Origin: Cymodocea nodosa
Lineage: Eukaryota > Streptophyta > Magnoliopsida > Alismatales > Cymodoceaceae
DNA length: 64,000 nucleotides
Direction of reading: 5' to 3'
NCBI GenBank assembly: GCA_036874045.1
Contig: CM072336.1
Span: 392,001 to 456,000 of the forward strand
The translations under genes and the position numbers were made by a program. The notes beneath the pieces are model-generated. The model was not told the origin of the DNA, did not search any database, and worked only from the letters and a program-made list of their open reading frames with translations. Positions 1 to 18,000 of the stretch are shown here, piece by piece (position 1 is the first letter of the stretch; each line of letters starts with the position of its first letter).

Positions 1-2278
1 TATTCCCTTATTAACTCCTCTAGGCCACATTTTCCACCTACCCTCTAGAGCTAGATGCTTCGAGTGAGTGCTAAAAAGAGGAATCCAGGTTTTGGGTTAA
101 AGAACATATTTTAGGGTAAAAGGTGGATCTCATTAACTAATAAGCTACATCTGAAGATGCACGATCAAAAAGGACAAAGGAAATGGTCCACCTAGACCAG
201 CTGGTTATATAGCCGCCCTCAAGCAGCTAACAGACTGGTCTTCTTATGATAAAAACAAAGTAGCAATCATTCACAACTCTCTCACAATCTCTCTAGGGTT
301 TAGTTTTGAATATTTTCTGTTCAAATTTAGTTTCCCCCTTAAAAAAAAACTAAGTTCATTCATTTAGAAGTACGTGTGATGGAAGTGAAATGGGATTTCA
401 TTTCATAAAAATAAGGAAGAAATGCCAATGCAGCGAATTAGACATACCAATAGACGGACAGTACATAAGGGCCAAAGGAATCGTAAAGTCTCTCCATCTT
501 AATCAAAGTCACCGCCATTTATATTTTCAAGTATGGTGGCGATCCATGTAACAAATAACGATTACAAGCAACTTCTATCAAATCTTTCAATTAAAAAAAG
601 TTAAGGCTTGAAACTGTAGAAGTTGAAGGATCAAACACAAATAAGAATGTTACACCAAGCAAAATGAGGCAAGAACGATATATATTCGTTCCGTTTGTCT
701 TGTCGTGTGTTTTTTATTAACACTTAACCTAGGACGATATGAAACCAAGAAGCCAAGTCCCATGAAAGACTGGAATCAATATGCAAGCAATTTTCTCTAG
801 TACAACAAAATGCTGAAAAGGTTCAGGAAAACCCCTGAAGCGAACAAGCGCATGAAAAATCTGGAGTAAACAAGCGTAGGGCAAGGAAAATTACCGAACT
901 ACATTACGGCAAGAGATAAACGGTGACCCTTTTACGGCAAACGACACCTCCAAGTGGCTTGAGGAGGAGGTTGAGGCAGTGCAGGAATGACGAGGCGGTG
1001 AGATGACTGAAGATGAGGTCGGAGCAGGAGAAGAGCGGTGTTCAGTGTTCAACCGGGAGAGGTGGACAACTCTGCTCCCCCAAATCCCACCCGCGTGCGG
1101 GAAAAAGTTGCCTTTGTTTGATTTTTTTTTTTTTTTTCAGATTTCTTCGCGAATGTTCTCGAAAATTCTAAGAATGAAAAAGTTTTCTTTGATACAAATA
1201 ATTTGTATATTTCTAAAATACAATATCTTCTTGAAAACTTAAAATTCTAATTCTAATATTCTTTCGTGAGATAGTGATTGTGTATCAAAATTCGATATCC
1301 ATAGAATATTTCATGAAAAACCTACGGTGTACTTTAATTATGATTTGTTATTTAAATGAGAGATGAGAGAGATTTACCAGTGATGATACTAGATAATTTG
1401 GTAAAGGTATCGTAATTTTTTCTTACCAAAAGTGAAAGTAAGATTTTTTTTATTAGATAATTATAAATACTTATTAAATTAAATATGCATTGATATCAAA
1501 ATCTTGAAATTAATAAAGTTTTCTAAAATTTAAATCATTGATTTTATTGAGAAGATGATAATAAATATAACTTGAATTAATGACAATTTGATATTATATA
1601 TTTATTTTGAATTTTTAAATAATACATTAATAAAACAAAAGGTGGAGCTGCCACCAAGAAAGTTTTACCAATTATATTCACATAAATAGCAAGGTAATTT
1701 TATATTTAAAAAGTGTAAATTTTATTTAACATTTTTTTTAAAAAGAGAAACATTTTACTACAAGCATCGTCATTGTAGTGCCTGAATATAAAAAGTATCC
1801 GGTAATACAGTGACTAATTACAGGTTGAGAGCGAGAGTGATGCGAATGAGGTATAATAATCAATTAAAAGATAAGAACAGAAGAGACATAGGTGATTGAG
1901 ATTTTTAGGAATAAAAAAAGTGTTACAACTAATCAATATTGGAAGAAGAGAAGTGCACTGGTCATGCGGAAATGACCATTGCACGAAATAATCATGTCAT
2001 GAAATACCTAATTGGAGATTAAAAATCTTGTGTAAGTTATCGATAGACCTTCATTTTGTATAAGTTGTCGATTTAAGTATTAAATTCAAAAAAAAAAAAT
2101 TCTTCAATAAACTGTCACGTCTACTTCTGAAAAATATTTAGCTATTAAACTTTTTTAAAATATTTTTTTATTTCGATATTAGAAAAAATTCCCTCGCCGG
2201 AGGAGCCCTGACGGGTAATTCGATTCCCACTTCAGGGGTATCTATCGGGTCATCCACCGCCGGCAAGCGCCGTAGGTG
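1..2278. other. AT-rich flank, no gene recognised
   Basis: I recognise no coding exon here. The stretch 960-1110 is GC-richer and CT-rich on the minus strand. Followed by a possible donor-like GTAATTTT on the minus strand near 898, it could be the first, untranslated exon of a minus-strand gene whose body lies left of the window. This is only a suggestion. The part 1110-2170 is AT-rich with homopolymer runs. The last 100 bases before 2279 are GC-richer and probably hold the 5' leader of the following gene. Confidence 0.4.
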
Positions 2279-5200
2279 ATGTCGACGGTTGGTGACAAAG
2301 AAGGAGATGGTGTTCTTCTCTACTATAGGTATGCACCAGTCCCCGACGTGCAGGCCCTCGTCGACACCTACGGGTCCAACTGCGGCTCCCTTGGCTTGCT
2401 CGGTCGCGTCCGCATAGCGCGTGACGGCGTCAATGTCACAGTGAGTTGGGAATGTGATGATTGGGTTGGAAATGTTGCTTTCATGGTGGAATGGAGATTG
2501 ATGAATTGTTTTGCTGTTTTTTTTGTATGTTCCGCGGATCCTTGACTTCGTTCAGATTGGTGGCAAGATGGCGGCGTTGAAGAAACACATCGAGGCCATG
2601 AGGGAGAATAGCTTGTTCGAGGGAACTGACTTCAAGCTGGCACCCTGCAATGCCCCATCCGATGAGAAGATCGCTAGAGAATGCGGGTTCACGGCTCTTT
2701 CCATCCGAGTTGTAGAGGTTCTGCTTTTGGGGCTTATAGTGCTTCATTTTTTCAGCAGAGATTCATCTTTAAGATAATAACAATTTCCCGTGGTACTAAC
2801 TACCACCATCGCTCATGCTTCAAAAACAAACTACCGATCCCACTCCCTGATCTTTCTTTTAAGTTTCTCGATCTGAATGTCGAGCTTGTGCTTTTGAAAG
2901 TATCAATCACACGAATGATCGTGTTTTCAGGAGTTGGTGACTTTCCAGCTTCATCCGTTCGTGAAGTTGCCAACCATTTCAAATGCTGGAAAGCATCTTT
3001 CTGCAATTGAGTTTCACTCTGTTCTTCATAACGCTGGTAACTTTTCTCCTCGTTTTATTCTCTTCCAGCTTTAACAGAACTTTTCAAGTAAATTGGTTGA
3101 CTCATACAGTCCATCATTTGTAGCTGTCTAATGCATTCAATTTGTCAGAGTGAAATAAAGACTCTGAAGATGAAAGTATTGTTTTCCAGGAAATAAGTTG
3201 GATTCTAATGGTTCACTGCAGCACGAAAACCTTCTTTTGCTTGATGCAAGGAACCTATATGAGACAAGGATTGGATTGTTTCAGACACCTGGTGTGGAGA
3301 CTATGAATCCTAAAACCAGGCAATACAGTGACCTACCTGCTTGGATAGATGAGAATTCTCAGCATATACAAGGGAATCACCTGCTCATGTAATTATTTAA
3401 ACCGTTATACCAATTCTTAAAATGTGACAGCAACATACATTACAGAAGATTTTTCTTGTTCATTCTTTTATAGATAGAAGGTTTTTCCTGTATACCATGA
3501 TTTCCATTTAACATCGACTGCATGCTTTCTTGGTTGTCATTCATTCTTCTCTTCTTTGTCATAACAAATCCCTTACTTAGAGTCTATTTGTGTACCTAGA
3601 AAGTGTCGAAAAATTTAGAAAGTGATGAAAAAGAAAGTTATAGAAAATTACAGAAAGTCATTAGAAAATTATGATGTTTGTACATCAGTAAAAAAGTGAT
3701 AGAAATATTCAGAAAGTAAAAAAGTAACAGAATATAATAAAATATGAATGAATAACATAAAAATATTTGTATACATCTCAAGCTTATGGAAAAATTAAAA
3801 ATGTTTACATTCTTCATAATAGTGCATTATACATTACAATGTTAAATTTATAATATATAAATTTAACATATTGTAAAAATTTATTATTATTATAATAATA
3901 ATAATTATTATTATTTTATCTTTTTTTTAACATACAAATTTAACAAATCACATTTACTTTTATTTTTTTCATTTTCTTCCTTTTTTTCCTCACTTTTCAT
4001 TACTTTTGAATCCTTTAACTTAAGAAAGAAGATGACTTTGCTTTTACTTACAAAATTTTCTTCGAAAAATGACGACAAAAAGTGACAGACAAATATACCG
4101 TATTTTTTTGTCACTTTCTCTCATTTTCTTTTCTACCACTTTTCCTTACTTTCTTTGTTCATTCTTTTATAGATGGAAGACTTTTTCCCGTATACCATGA
4201 TTTCCATTTAACATCGACTGCATGCTTTCTTAGTTGTCATTCATTCTTCTCTTCTTTGTCATAACAAATCTTTTATTTAGAGTTCATTTGTGTACCTAGA
4301 AAGTGACAAAAAGTAATAAAAAAGAAAGTGTCAAAAAATTTAGAAAGTGACAGAAAGTAAAAAAGTAATAGAATGTAAGAAAATATGAATGAACAACATA
4401 AAAATATTTGTAGACATTAAAAATTTATTATTATTATAATTATTATTATTATTTTATCTTTTTTTTATCATACAAATTCAACAAATTACATTTTCTTTTA
4501 TTTTTTTCCTCTTTTTTCTTATTTCTTTCACTTTTCATCACTTTTGGGCTCTCCAACTCAAGAAAGAGAATAACTCTACTTTTTCTTGCAAAACTTTCTC
4601 TAAAAAATGATAGTAGAAAGTGACGGACAAACACATCATATTTTTTCACCACTTTTTCTTACTTTTCTTTCTACCACGTTCTCTCACTTTCTTTGTTCAT
4701 TCTTTTATAGATAGAAGGCTTTTTCTTGTATATCATGATTTTCATTTAACATCGATTGCATGCTTTCTTAGTTGTCATTCATTCTTCTCTTCTTTGTCAT
4801 AACAAATCCCTTATTTAGGGGGGTATTAGTTGCACTGGAAAGTTAGGAAAAGAAAGTTCAGGAAAATCTAGAAAGTGAGGGAAATAAAAAGTTCAGAAAG
4901 TCTGGGAAATTCACATGGAAATATACACCATATTTAATCACACTTAAGATGTTTTGGCTATCTTGCATTTTCTGCTTTTTTCAATTATATTTAACTCATC
5001 TTCCATATGCTTTTGTTGGTAATCATTTCATAGGTACTGTACTGGAGGCATTCGATGTGAAATGGCATCTGCATATATACGATCAAAAGGTGTTGGTTAT
5101 GAGAATGTGTACCAGGTGGATCTTAGACTGCATCCTCTTTTTTATACATATTTTGATGCATATACACCTATGCGGGAGTTGATGGATTAAACATTGATAC

Positions 5201-8157
5201 ATATTAGTGCCACAATTCTTAGTAACTGAAATTTTTAATTCAATCATAACAAAGCTGTCTAGTTCTGGTTGATGAAACAATAGCTGTTGCATCTTCACAA
5301 GTAACAAGCAAACATTTTTCATGATTAGTTGGTTTTAGAGTAAGATATAAAAGCATGATTCTATGGCAGCTCTTTGGTGGGATCCAACGGTATTTGGAAC
5401 AATTTCCAGATGGTGGATTTTTCAAAGGAAGGAATTTTGTTTTCGACCACAGGTTAGACATTATCAGACATTCTTGTTGTATTCAATTATTTGTCATGTT
5501 TTTGCATGTAGATCTTATAAGTTTTTTTTTTTTGTTTACTCTTTTAAATTGATTAAAAAAACACTCCTACTTGAAATGGCCTAAAGTTATATATAATTAA
5601 AGATCAATTATGCCTTATATTATTATTTAGGATAGCTTTCATTATAGCAGTTACATATATTTGATATCATAATTTGTATTATTGATGACTTTTGTTAACA
5701 TCCAATTTATATTTCAATAATTTTATTAAACTGTTATCTTTTGAATATAAATATTTAAGATCAGATATAGTTCATTTGTCTTACATTTTTCAATATTAAT
5801 TTCTATTTCAAAGTGTCCAAAACATTCAATTTGCACATGTTTTCCACTGTTTCAGATTTATGCAGCTATATATCAATTATGTTGATGAAACTCCTCCCAC
5901 CCCTCAATCCATGGACCAACCTAATTGGTGAAATGTAAAAATATCCCTAAATTTGATCCAAAATTGTATACAGTTCTTTCCTAACGAAATCATCTGATAA
6001 ACATCTAATTCTTTCTTAACTCTTAAATAATTCTTCCTATTTGTCACTTAAAAAACATCTTAATATTAGTCGTTATTTAAAAGATATTCTTTGATGTGCA
6101 TTTCACTTGAATATGATGGCATCTGCTCAAAGCCCTAAGGTTAATAAAAAAATGCATTGAGTATCAAAAAAAATAAATTTATTTCTAATTATTTATTAAT
6201 TCCTAGTTAGGTAATTGGATAGATGAAGTTTGGACATTTATTCATTTTTGTGATAATATGCAACAAACAGGATATCAGTGGGAAGCCAGAATACTGATGT
6301 TGTTGGATCCTGCCTACTTTGTGGTTCATCTTTTGATGATTATTCACCACGCTGTCGGTGCACCACTTGTCGCATGCTGGTCTTGGTTTGTGATGGCTGC
6401 CAGGTAGGTTCTACCTAGAGCCTCACATTTCAATCCATGTTTTATTTTCACTTGATAGTATAATAAAGCATTCCACTATTTGACGGGAATAACAATTGCA
6501 TATGTTAATTAAAGTGGAGTTACTATGCCCTCACACATATTGTGCATCATCAAAAGGTATGCCAACTTCCCAAGTGCTTGTGGAAGAAGGGAAACTGGAG
6601 ACATAGGTGGTGAAGGCAAATAGTTAGCCTCCTAATTGAGATATTGCTTTCCTGTTGTAGTACAAATAATTTAACCATTTTTGGCAGACTGGAATGCAAG
6701 TGACAAAAAATTTTCAGTAATTCAACAATCTTTCAAGGCACTTGTTTGCTGCACGTGTGATACACATAATCTGAATAGAATTCTCAATAACTAGTAATTT
6801 TTAATAGCATGTCTGTTTCTATATATTTTTTGGTTGCTTCTGTTTATGAGAATAGTTGGTCTTACCTTCATAAGGCATACTTCAGATGCAGGAAAACCCT
6901 AGTAAAGTGTATGTGTGTGAGCTCTGTCAAAAGCATGCAAAGAAAGATCAATTAGCATCTTTACCGGTTGATGGTCAATTTATTTCTGGTTCCTCGTCTG
7001 ATTTGACCATTGATACTGAGCTTGGCTCTTTACGAACATCCACCACTATAGCTCCTTTGCACCAAGTCCATGGAAGAAATGGTAAAATCTACACTCTGTA
7101 AGCTTACTTTTCTGGTCTTTTTTTTATCTTAATTCCCTCGTAAGAGTTTGGTCATAGCAGTTTGAATGATTCATCACATTCACCAGAGCATTGTTAGTGG
7201 AATTAGAGTATTCTGATTCCACAAGCTTCCTCCAACGTTGTGTTAATGACTTGATTGCCATTCAAAAAAAATAAATAAATAAATAAACATGGCAATTCAT
7301 CAGAGGATGCTACAATTGCTTTCTTCATAAATGTATTTTGTATTCAAATTGAAGTGCAAATATGAATCATGATCAATCCATCACCGTTCCTTTGATTGCA
7401 CCTTTCCTCAGGCAATAATGGACCTCCAAGGAAGCTAAGAATCCTGTGCTTGCATGGATTTCGTCAAAATGCTTCTAGTTTTAAAGGCAGAACAGCGTCA
7501 TTAGCAAAGAAACTTAAAAGTATGGCTGAGTTTATTTTTGTTGATGGTTTTCATGAACTGCCATTTGTATATCAGCTACGTTCTGACAATCCAGATGGAA
7601 CAACCTGTTCTTTGCAACAACAACCTCCAAAAGAAAGCTTTAAAAAGAGGTTTGCTTGGTTGGTTTCCTCAATATCAGATCATGACAAGGCACCTTCAGG
7701 TTGGAAGATTGCGGATGAGCCATTTGATCCTAATCAGTATCAACAACAAACTGATGGTTTTGACGAGTCATTTGCTCATATCAAGAACATATTCTCTCAG
7801 ATGGGACCCTTCGATGGCATTTTAGGATTTTCACAAGGGGCGGCGATGGTTGCGTTAATCTGTCAGCAATTGCAGAGCAAAGGTGTCATTAAAGATTTCA
7901 GATTTGCAATTTTATGTTCTGGGTTTTCATTGCTTCATCATGAAATAAATACAAGATCTATAAATATCCCATCTCTGCATATTTTTGGGAGCAAGGGAGG
8001 TATGGACAGGCAGATAGATTGTAAAGCAAGCAAGGAACTTGCCACCTTATTCAACGAGAGATGCTCTGTTATGATCGAACATGAAATGGGTCACATAATA
8101 CCGGCAAGTCCTCCGTATATCAACCAGATAAAAGCTTTTCTTCAACGATTTATTTAG
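2279..8157 (+). CDS. STR6: STR6-like protein: TrhO-type rhodanese + FSH serine hydrolase
   Basis: Nine exons: 2279-2440, 2556-2717, 2931-3036, 3190-3388, 5034-5115, 5370-5452, 6271-6403, 6886-7081 and 7412-8157. All junctions are GT-AG and phases are consistent, giving 622 residues (about 580 in the Arabidopsis relative, from memory). The N-terminal third is a UPF0176/TrhO-type module with the rhodanese loop CTGGIRCE at residues 212-219; C212 is the expected persulfide or catalytic cysteine. A Cys-rich segment (CxxC at 279/282, 293-298, 305/308, 320/323) looks metal-binding. The C-terminus from about 380 is an FSH1/DUF341 alpha/beta hydrolase: LHGFRQN, nucleophile elbow GFSQG with S515, a candidate acid at D573 and H602 in HEMGHIIP. 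Bacterial TrhO hydroxylates tRNA U34; whether the plant protein does so is inference. The start is the first ATG of the reading frame; the codon before it is GTG. AATAAA occurs at about 8544. Intron 4 (3389-5033) carries tandem repeats. Confidence 0.9.
3455..4930 (+). repeat. Threefold tandem repeat carrying a MITE-like element, in intron 4 of STR6
   Basis: A block of about 120 bases (starting TTGTTCATTC, with CATCGACTGCATGC inside) occurs three times, starting near 3456, 4155 and 4693, so the periods are 699 and 538 bases. Between copies lies AT-rich DNA full of AGAAAGTGA-type motifs that begins with TATTTGTGTACCTAGAAAG (about 3588 and 4287). The inner sequence resembles the element at 52871-53812. 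The likeliest history is insertion of a non-autonomous DNA element followed by tandem duplication of element plus flank. A third, shorter and more diverged element end follows at 4820-4930. Confidence 0.75.
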
Positions 8158-8784
8158 ATATCGTTGGAGTTTCCCTTCCGTTTCAACTTAAAAGTCATCC
8201 TGTCCGTTGCTGAAAATTACTACTCTGTTGTCAAGCTTGGTGCGTGGTATTATCTGGTGGATGTTATTATTTTGTCCAAAAATTCCCTAGGACATGATGT
8301 TAAAAGGAGAGCAACTTGATACACCGATGAAGTTGGTCCTGTTGAATATTTTACCCATTTTGTGATCATTTCTTCCTTGGACTGTGCTCTCGATGGTGTG
8401 CTCGGTTTTGTTTCATTTCATTTCCTTGGACTGAATAGTGTAATTGAATTAGTTAATTATCGACTGTTTTATTTCCCCCGCCATGTTGAGTTAGCATAAT
8501 TCATAAAATTGTTGTGTAATTTTTTTCTAGTACATGAAACAACAATAAAACTTAAGACCATAGCTAGCGTTTTCTCCAAAGTTGGCTTAAACACGAGAGA
8601 AGATTTTATCATGAAGTCCTTACAGAATTAGTAGCTTGGCATAATAAAGTCATGTGCTAGATTTTTATGAATTATTCCAAATAAAAGCTACTTTATTGCT
8701 TTTCATGTTGTGTCCATACAAAAGATGCCTTGATACATGGGTGTACGATTTCGAAGTTTGAATCGTAATAAGAAGACATGGTGT

Positions 8785-8960
8785 CATGTGGGCCTCCAAA
8801 TGACATATATGGGCTTAATTCATTGAGCCTACGAAGGGGCCTCGAATTACTCATGAAACTGAAAGACTTTTAAACGAAACTCACTTGGGCCCAACATGCT
8901 CGGACTAAAAAGCCCATCGTGCTCGCTTACTTCCCATCGCAATCACAGTGGAACCGATCC
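8785..8960 (+). promoter_or_regulatory. Site II-rich promoter of the DEAH helicase
   Basis: TGGGCC at 8789-8794, ATGGGCT at 8809-8815, the palindrome TTGGGCCCAA at 8885-8894 and AGCCCAT at 8911-8917 lie 140-270 bases before the start codon. TGGGCC/T site II elements are known TCP-factor sites in promoters of plant housekeeping and RNA-related genes. The spacing from the upstream STR6 gene is only about 0.9 kb, so this is a compact promoter. Confidence 0.6.
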
Positions 8961-9056
8961 CTAACCCTCGCAATTCCTAGGGTTCCTTGATTCCTCCCTC
9001 CCTCCCTCCCTCTCGTGTCGTGCCCACACCAGAGACTATCCTCATCGCTTCCGTGG

Positions 9057-13588
<4,532 letters not shown>

Positions 13589-14480
13589 ACGGCCGTCTTT
13601 TCCTTGATGTGATGTCTGAGGTAGTATAGTCTGGGATGCGATTCAGGATTGCCGTGGAATTGATCGAATTCTACCATAAAACCACGCCCTGTTTGGGCGA
13701 TGGGTGTTTTTGCTCAGGCCCAGCATCGTGGAAGATCATGACGTTTGTCTGGATGGCAATTGTTGTTTTAACAGAATATAAACGATCGCATTGGGGGCAT
13801 GCAAACCTAATTATTTATGCACTGTATTTCTTTGTCATTTACTACTTAAAACATATGTAGTTTTTTTGTAACATCTCAAGTTGTTCGTAGTGTGTTTGTG
13901 TTGTGAGCCACTATTGCTTGTGAGTTGTCTTCCCTTCAAGACAAACCATTCTGCATGAATTAAAATGGGACACTCTTAATGATCTGCACCATGACAAATA
14001 GCCATGCAAATGAAAGGTAGAAAAACTAACCTAGGGATTTTATGTTACTTCTGACGATCAAAGCAGAGAGATTTCTGAATGGTAAATGGTGCTTGTGGGA
14101 TTCAACCTTCGGTATTGTCATGCTGCGTCCGCAATGCACTGATATGTAACAACTAATTTAATGGATGGAAAGAGAGAACTTTGCGAAAGAAACACGAAAC
14201 ACTTAAAAAGAGTAGGTGGTGGTTCGTGTATATCTTAGTGATTTCTATTTTCGAACAGCTTGTGATGATAATTATTTTATTATCTAGTTATTTCCTATCG
14301 AACTTTATTATAATCAAACAATAGTGTTTTACACTTTTGTTTCTTTACTAGTTTATAATAATAATAATATTTGTGCATTTGTTATCGAATAAAGTAGGTC
14401 TGTATTATAACATCGTATTCGTTAACATGTATAATATTTTAGCTAATTCATTAAAATATAATTACGTAAAAAGAGATTTA
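13589..14480. other. Helicase 3' region and AT-rich spacer
   Basis: The first few hundred bases are the probable 3' UTR of the helicase (T-rich, ending around 13870). Beyond that the DNA is AT-rich, and I see no coding or RNA gene. Confidence 0.5.
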
Positions 14481-14487
14481 CTTAATA

Positions 14488-14915
14488 ATGACAACTCTCC
14501 GCGTGTTTCCCGTCGATTCTTTTCGAAGTCGCACCCCCACCAATCTCGCCCCTCGCGTCCCTCCCGTCTGCGTCGAACCCCTTCTCGCCTCCGGTTTCCC
14601 CTCCTCCTCGCGCGCGTTTCGTCCTCCGAAAGGCAAAGCCACCCGCCCCCCCTCCCTCCTCGTCGTTTCGTCCCTGACGTCCGTGACCGAGAAAGTTGAC
14701 CCCGTTTCGCATTTCGGGTTCGCCGCGCAAGCGTCCGCAGTTTGGTCTCGACCTCTTCGCACGCGTCCGCCTTTTCAAGTTCCACCGGGCGACCGGAAAG
14801 GCAAACCCTAATCCCCGTTTCAGGTACCACCAGGCCTTCTCGAGCTCCTCCGCCGGCGACCGGAAAGGCCTTCACTTTCCCGTTTCGTCCTATTTGATCG
14901 ATACCGAGAAAGGTG
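14488..14915 (+). promoter_or_regulatory. CpG-rich leader upstream of the mS41 gene
   Basis: A sharp switch from AT-rich to CpG-rich DNA occurs at about 14490. Open frames exist here on both strands, but none resembles a protein, as expected for CpG-rich DNA. The position suggests the transcription start and 5' UTR of the following gene, possibly with a leader intron from the GTGACC near 14911 to an AG near 15019. The exact boundaries are inference. Confidence 0.45.
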
Positions 14916-15063
14916 ACCTTGCACATTGCTCTTCATCCTTTGTGTTCTTTCAAAAAAGAAGTTTTTCATGAAGTTAGGTGTTCTGTTACATTATTTGAAC
15001 TTGTTCTATTCTCATGTAGTCATCTGGAAAATAATGAAATAGGCACTTGGTTTGTTTGCGGCT

Positions 15064-18000
15064 ATGGTAGCTGGTGTGTGCCTTAGAGTCTACGGTATCT
15101 TTAGAGGTTCCATAATTTGTTATGGATATCAAAATGTTTACAAAAAAGCCGTTGGGGGGGCATCTTTGGTGAACTTCTCTGGTTGTGTATCTTATTTTAT
15201 TAATAATTTTAAAAAAAAATTAAATATATTTATATCAATGGTTAATCTAGGATATAATCTATTATGTATCTCTTAAATCATGAAAAAATATTTCACAGCA
15301 TTGATTATTCATCTTAGTGAGGAAACTGATCATGTGAACCTCTACATAACAAAATAACTTGACTTACAAACACAAAAACTACCATTATAAAAAGAGTCTT
15401 CAATATGAACCTCTTCACAATTTTATTCATAAAGCAGTTATGATGGATTTACTTGATGACGAGAAATCAAGATTGCTAATCATTTAGAAGTTCCTCAAGA
15501 AGGAGAAGAACAAATAAGTACTACCATTGGAATAAGTTAAGAAAAAAAGAAAGAAAGAACAGATAAAATTCATGAGATATTATGATATCTATGTGAGAAA
15601 GATGAAATTTATGATTCATTTTCAATAACTTGTATTTGAACTTTTGCACTTGTATCGATACTTATGAAATTTTATTTTAATGTTTGTAGATCACTTATAT
15701 TTGTACTTCATTTAAAGTAATTTATAATAAATTATTTTACTTTCCTTTAAATTTATGTACCTGCACAAACACCCATTATTGACTTTTCTTTCCATCTAAT
15801 TTCAAGTGTTCAAATACAAACAAACTTCTTTTTTTGTGAGTTTTTGTTACTTTCCATTTCTTAACTTTCCTTTCTATCAGATTTTGGGTGCACAAATAAA
15901 TCTTAAATGTGAATTTCTTGTTATTTCTATGATCTGAGTTTGTTTTAGATTAATGTTTTCAAGGTGTACTGACAAATGCATACACAAGGTGTTTATGCAA
16001 AATCAATCTAATACTTTGCAAGTCATTTATGTGGAGAAAAATAGTGCTTGTGAAAAAATGGGAAAACTACATTAATGTCGCTTCAATGTTAGGGAGAGGG
16101 TAGTCTTGTTGCAATGTGGATGGACTAATTTTTTTGCCAGAATCCTAGAACAACTGCATTCAAGTGACAGTGGAACAATCTTACAGCATTGTTGATACCT
16201 TTTTTTTAATCTTCTTCTTGTAACATAACTTATTTAGTGGTAAAACTAATGTTTGTAGGTAAATCCCAAAAACAGTCCCACAAACAAAGCGAAATTGCCA
16301 ATTTTTTGGATTGTCTGATGAGGGAGCTCAAAAGGAGGATTCAACTTGGCCTGATAACAGAAAATATTTGAAAGCTGAAATGAAGTTTCTAAAAGATAAT
16401 GCCTTTATTACTTAAGGAACCATGACTATCTTGTTTATGTTATAATAAACCATTGTGCTTGTTCTTTATTTAAGTGAACTAAAATGTGTATTTTTCATTT
16501 TTTGCACTTTACTTTCATAATTTCTACAAGTAATACATCACTGTCTATGGGTTCTACTTGCCCATAATTGATAAATCAGACCCTTTTCTACATGGTATTT
16601 TCCACCGAATAATTTGGCATAGCTTGCATCATTTAATATTAAATGTCTGTCCATCTCTCTTGGTTTTCCATTTCTTATCCTGAATATAGAGTTTCAATCA
16701 TGCTGTTGTTGCAAATTTGCTACTAATGATATTCCTTATAAGTCCTAGCTCCTGATAACATCTAAGTAGTATTGGGCTGCATAATTTTTTTATTTTTCAG
16801 AAGTGGCTTTTTCAGACCAACCACAAACGTTTTTGGTAGAGTCAGATCCAACTCTGTCATCAAACTGCTTTATCCATCGTGTGGATTTTTCATTCAGTTT
16901 TTGGCCTGTTGATATATGCATAAATGAGCAAATACAATATAAATATAGAAAACATGAAAAATGTCAATGTTCAGCATGCAATGTGTAGATAATGCAATGT
17001 AGAAGAAAAGAAAAGGAATTGCTTAATTAAATCTTGCTAAAATCTTATCGAACATCAGCTTTTAAAATTTGTTAGGCAGCCTGCTCAGCTTTCCAAACTA
17101 TAAATGGTTGCTGAAAGGCTGTTATTCTGGTTGTCTGGTTTGTCCAAGTGAAGTTGTTGGCCCGCTATTCATCTATCCCACCTTAGGTGGTTGCAGTATT
17201 CTTTGTGGTATTTCCTTTCTATGTTTCCCAATAGATACAGTGCTACCAATTGCAGACTTGGGAAATGATAGGTTCTACATGGAGCACCATTCTGAATGGA
17301 GCATTTAAATTGTTTTTTATTTTATATCAACCTTCATCTCCGACTTTCTTTCCATCAGCCCTCACTGATCCAAGGCAGGGAGCTTATGAGTGCCCCTTAC
17401 CTCTTTTATTCCAGCAACTACAAAGGCCACCTTCTTTCACAAGAAAGAGGGAACCCATTACTAATTTGCTCCTTGAAACATCTAACCAATACTATACTTG
17501 AATAATCTGCCTATCTTTTTGGTCTCATTTATTGGAATATTAGGGTTTAGGGTTTAACAATAAATGTACCAGTATGGAAAGGGACCAATTAACAAGAGAT
17601 GAAAACTTTGATTTTTTTGGAATTGAGAAACCATTGTACATGATTTTCCTTTCATTGAGCTGGAGTGGTTGAATCAGTTGGATAGGGTTGGCCTCAATGG
17701 TGTCAGTCTTGCCTCTTTTGGTGCTCTAATTAGATGAGCAAGTGCCGGGGTAGATTATGTTTAGGATAAGATTGCATACATATAATGTAGTTTTACTGTG
17801 GTATTTATGTTTGTTGATGGTAGTAGAGGTTGGTAAGAGTCGGCCATTCTTCGATGGTTGTGGACAACTTGTTGACTCCAATTGGAATCCAAATGGTTGG
17901 TTGCCACTCACGTAGGCTCCATATGGCAACTGTACAATACAAAGGAGGTTCATGTTGGCAATGACATAGGCTAGGTAAGAAGGAGGTTCATGTTGGCATT

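Noticed and set aside
3911..4802. Two pairs of similar 60-67 codon frames
   Set aside because: Their similarity comes from the tandem duplication in the STR6 intron, not from paralogous genes.
14462..14926. Long overlapping frames on both strands
   Set aside because: All arise from CpG-rich, stop-poor DNA at a probable transcription start. The compositions (Arg, Gly, Pro) are those of noise.
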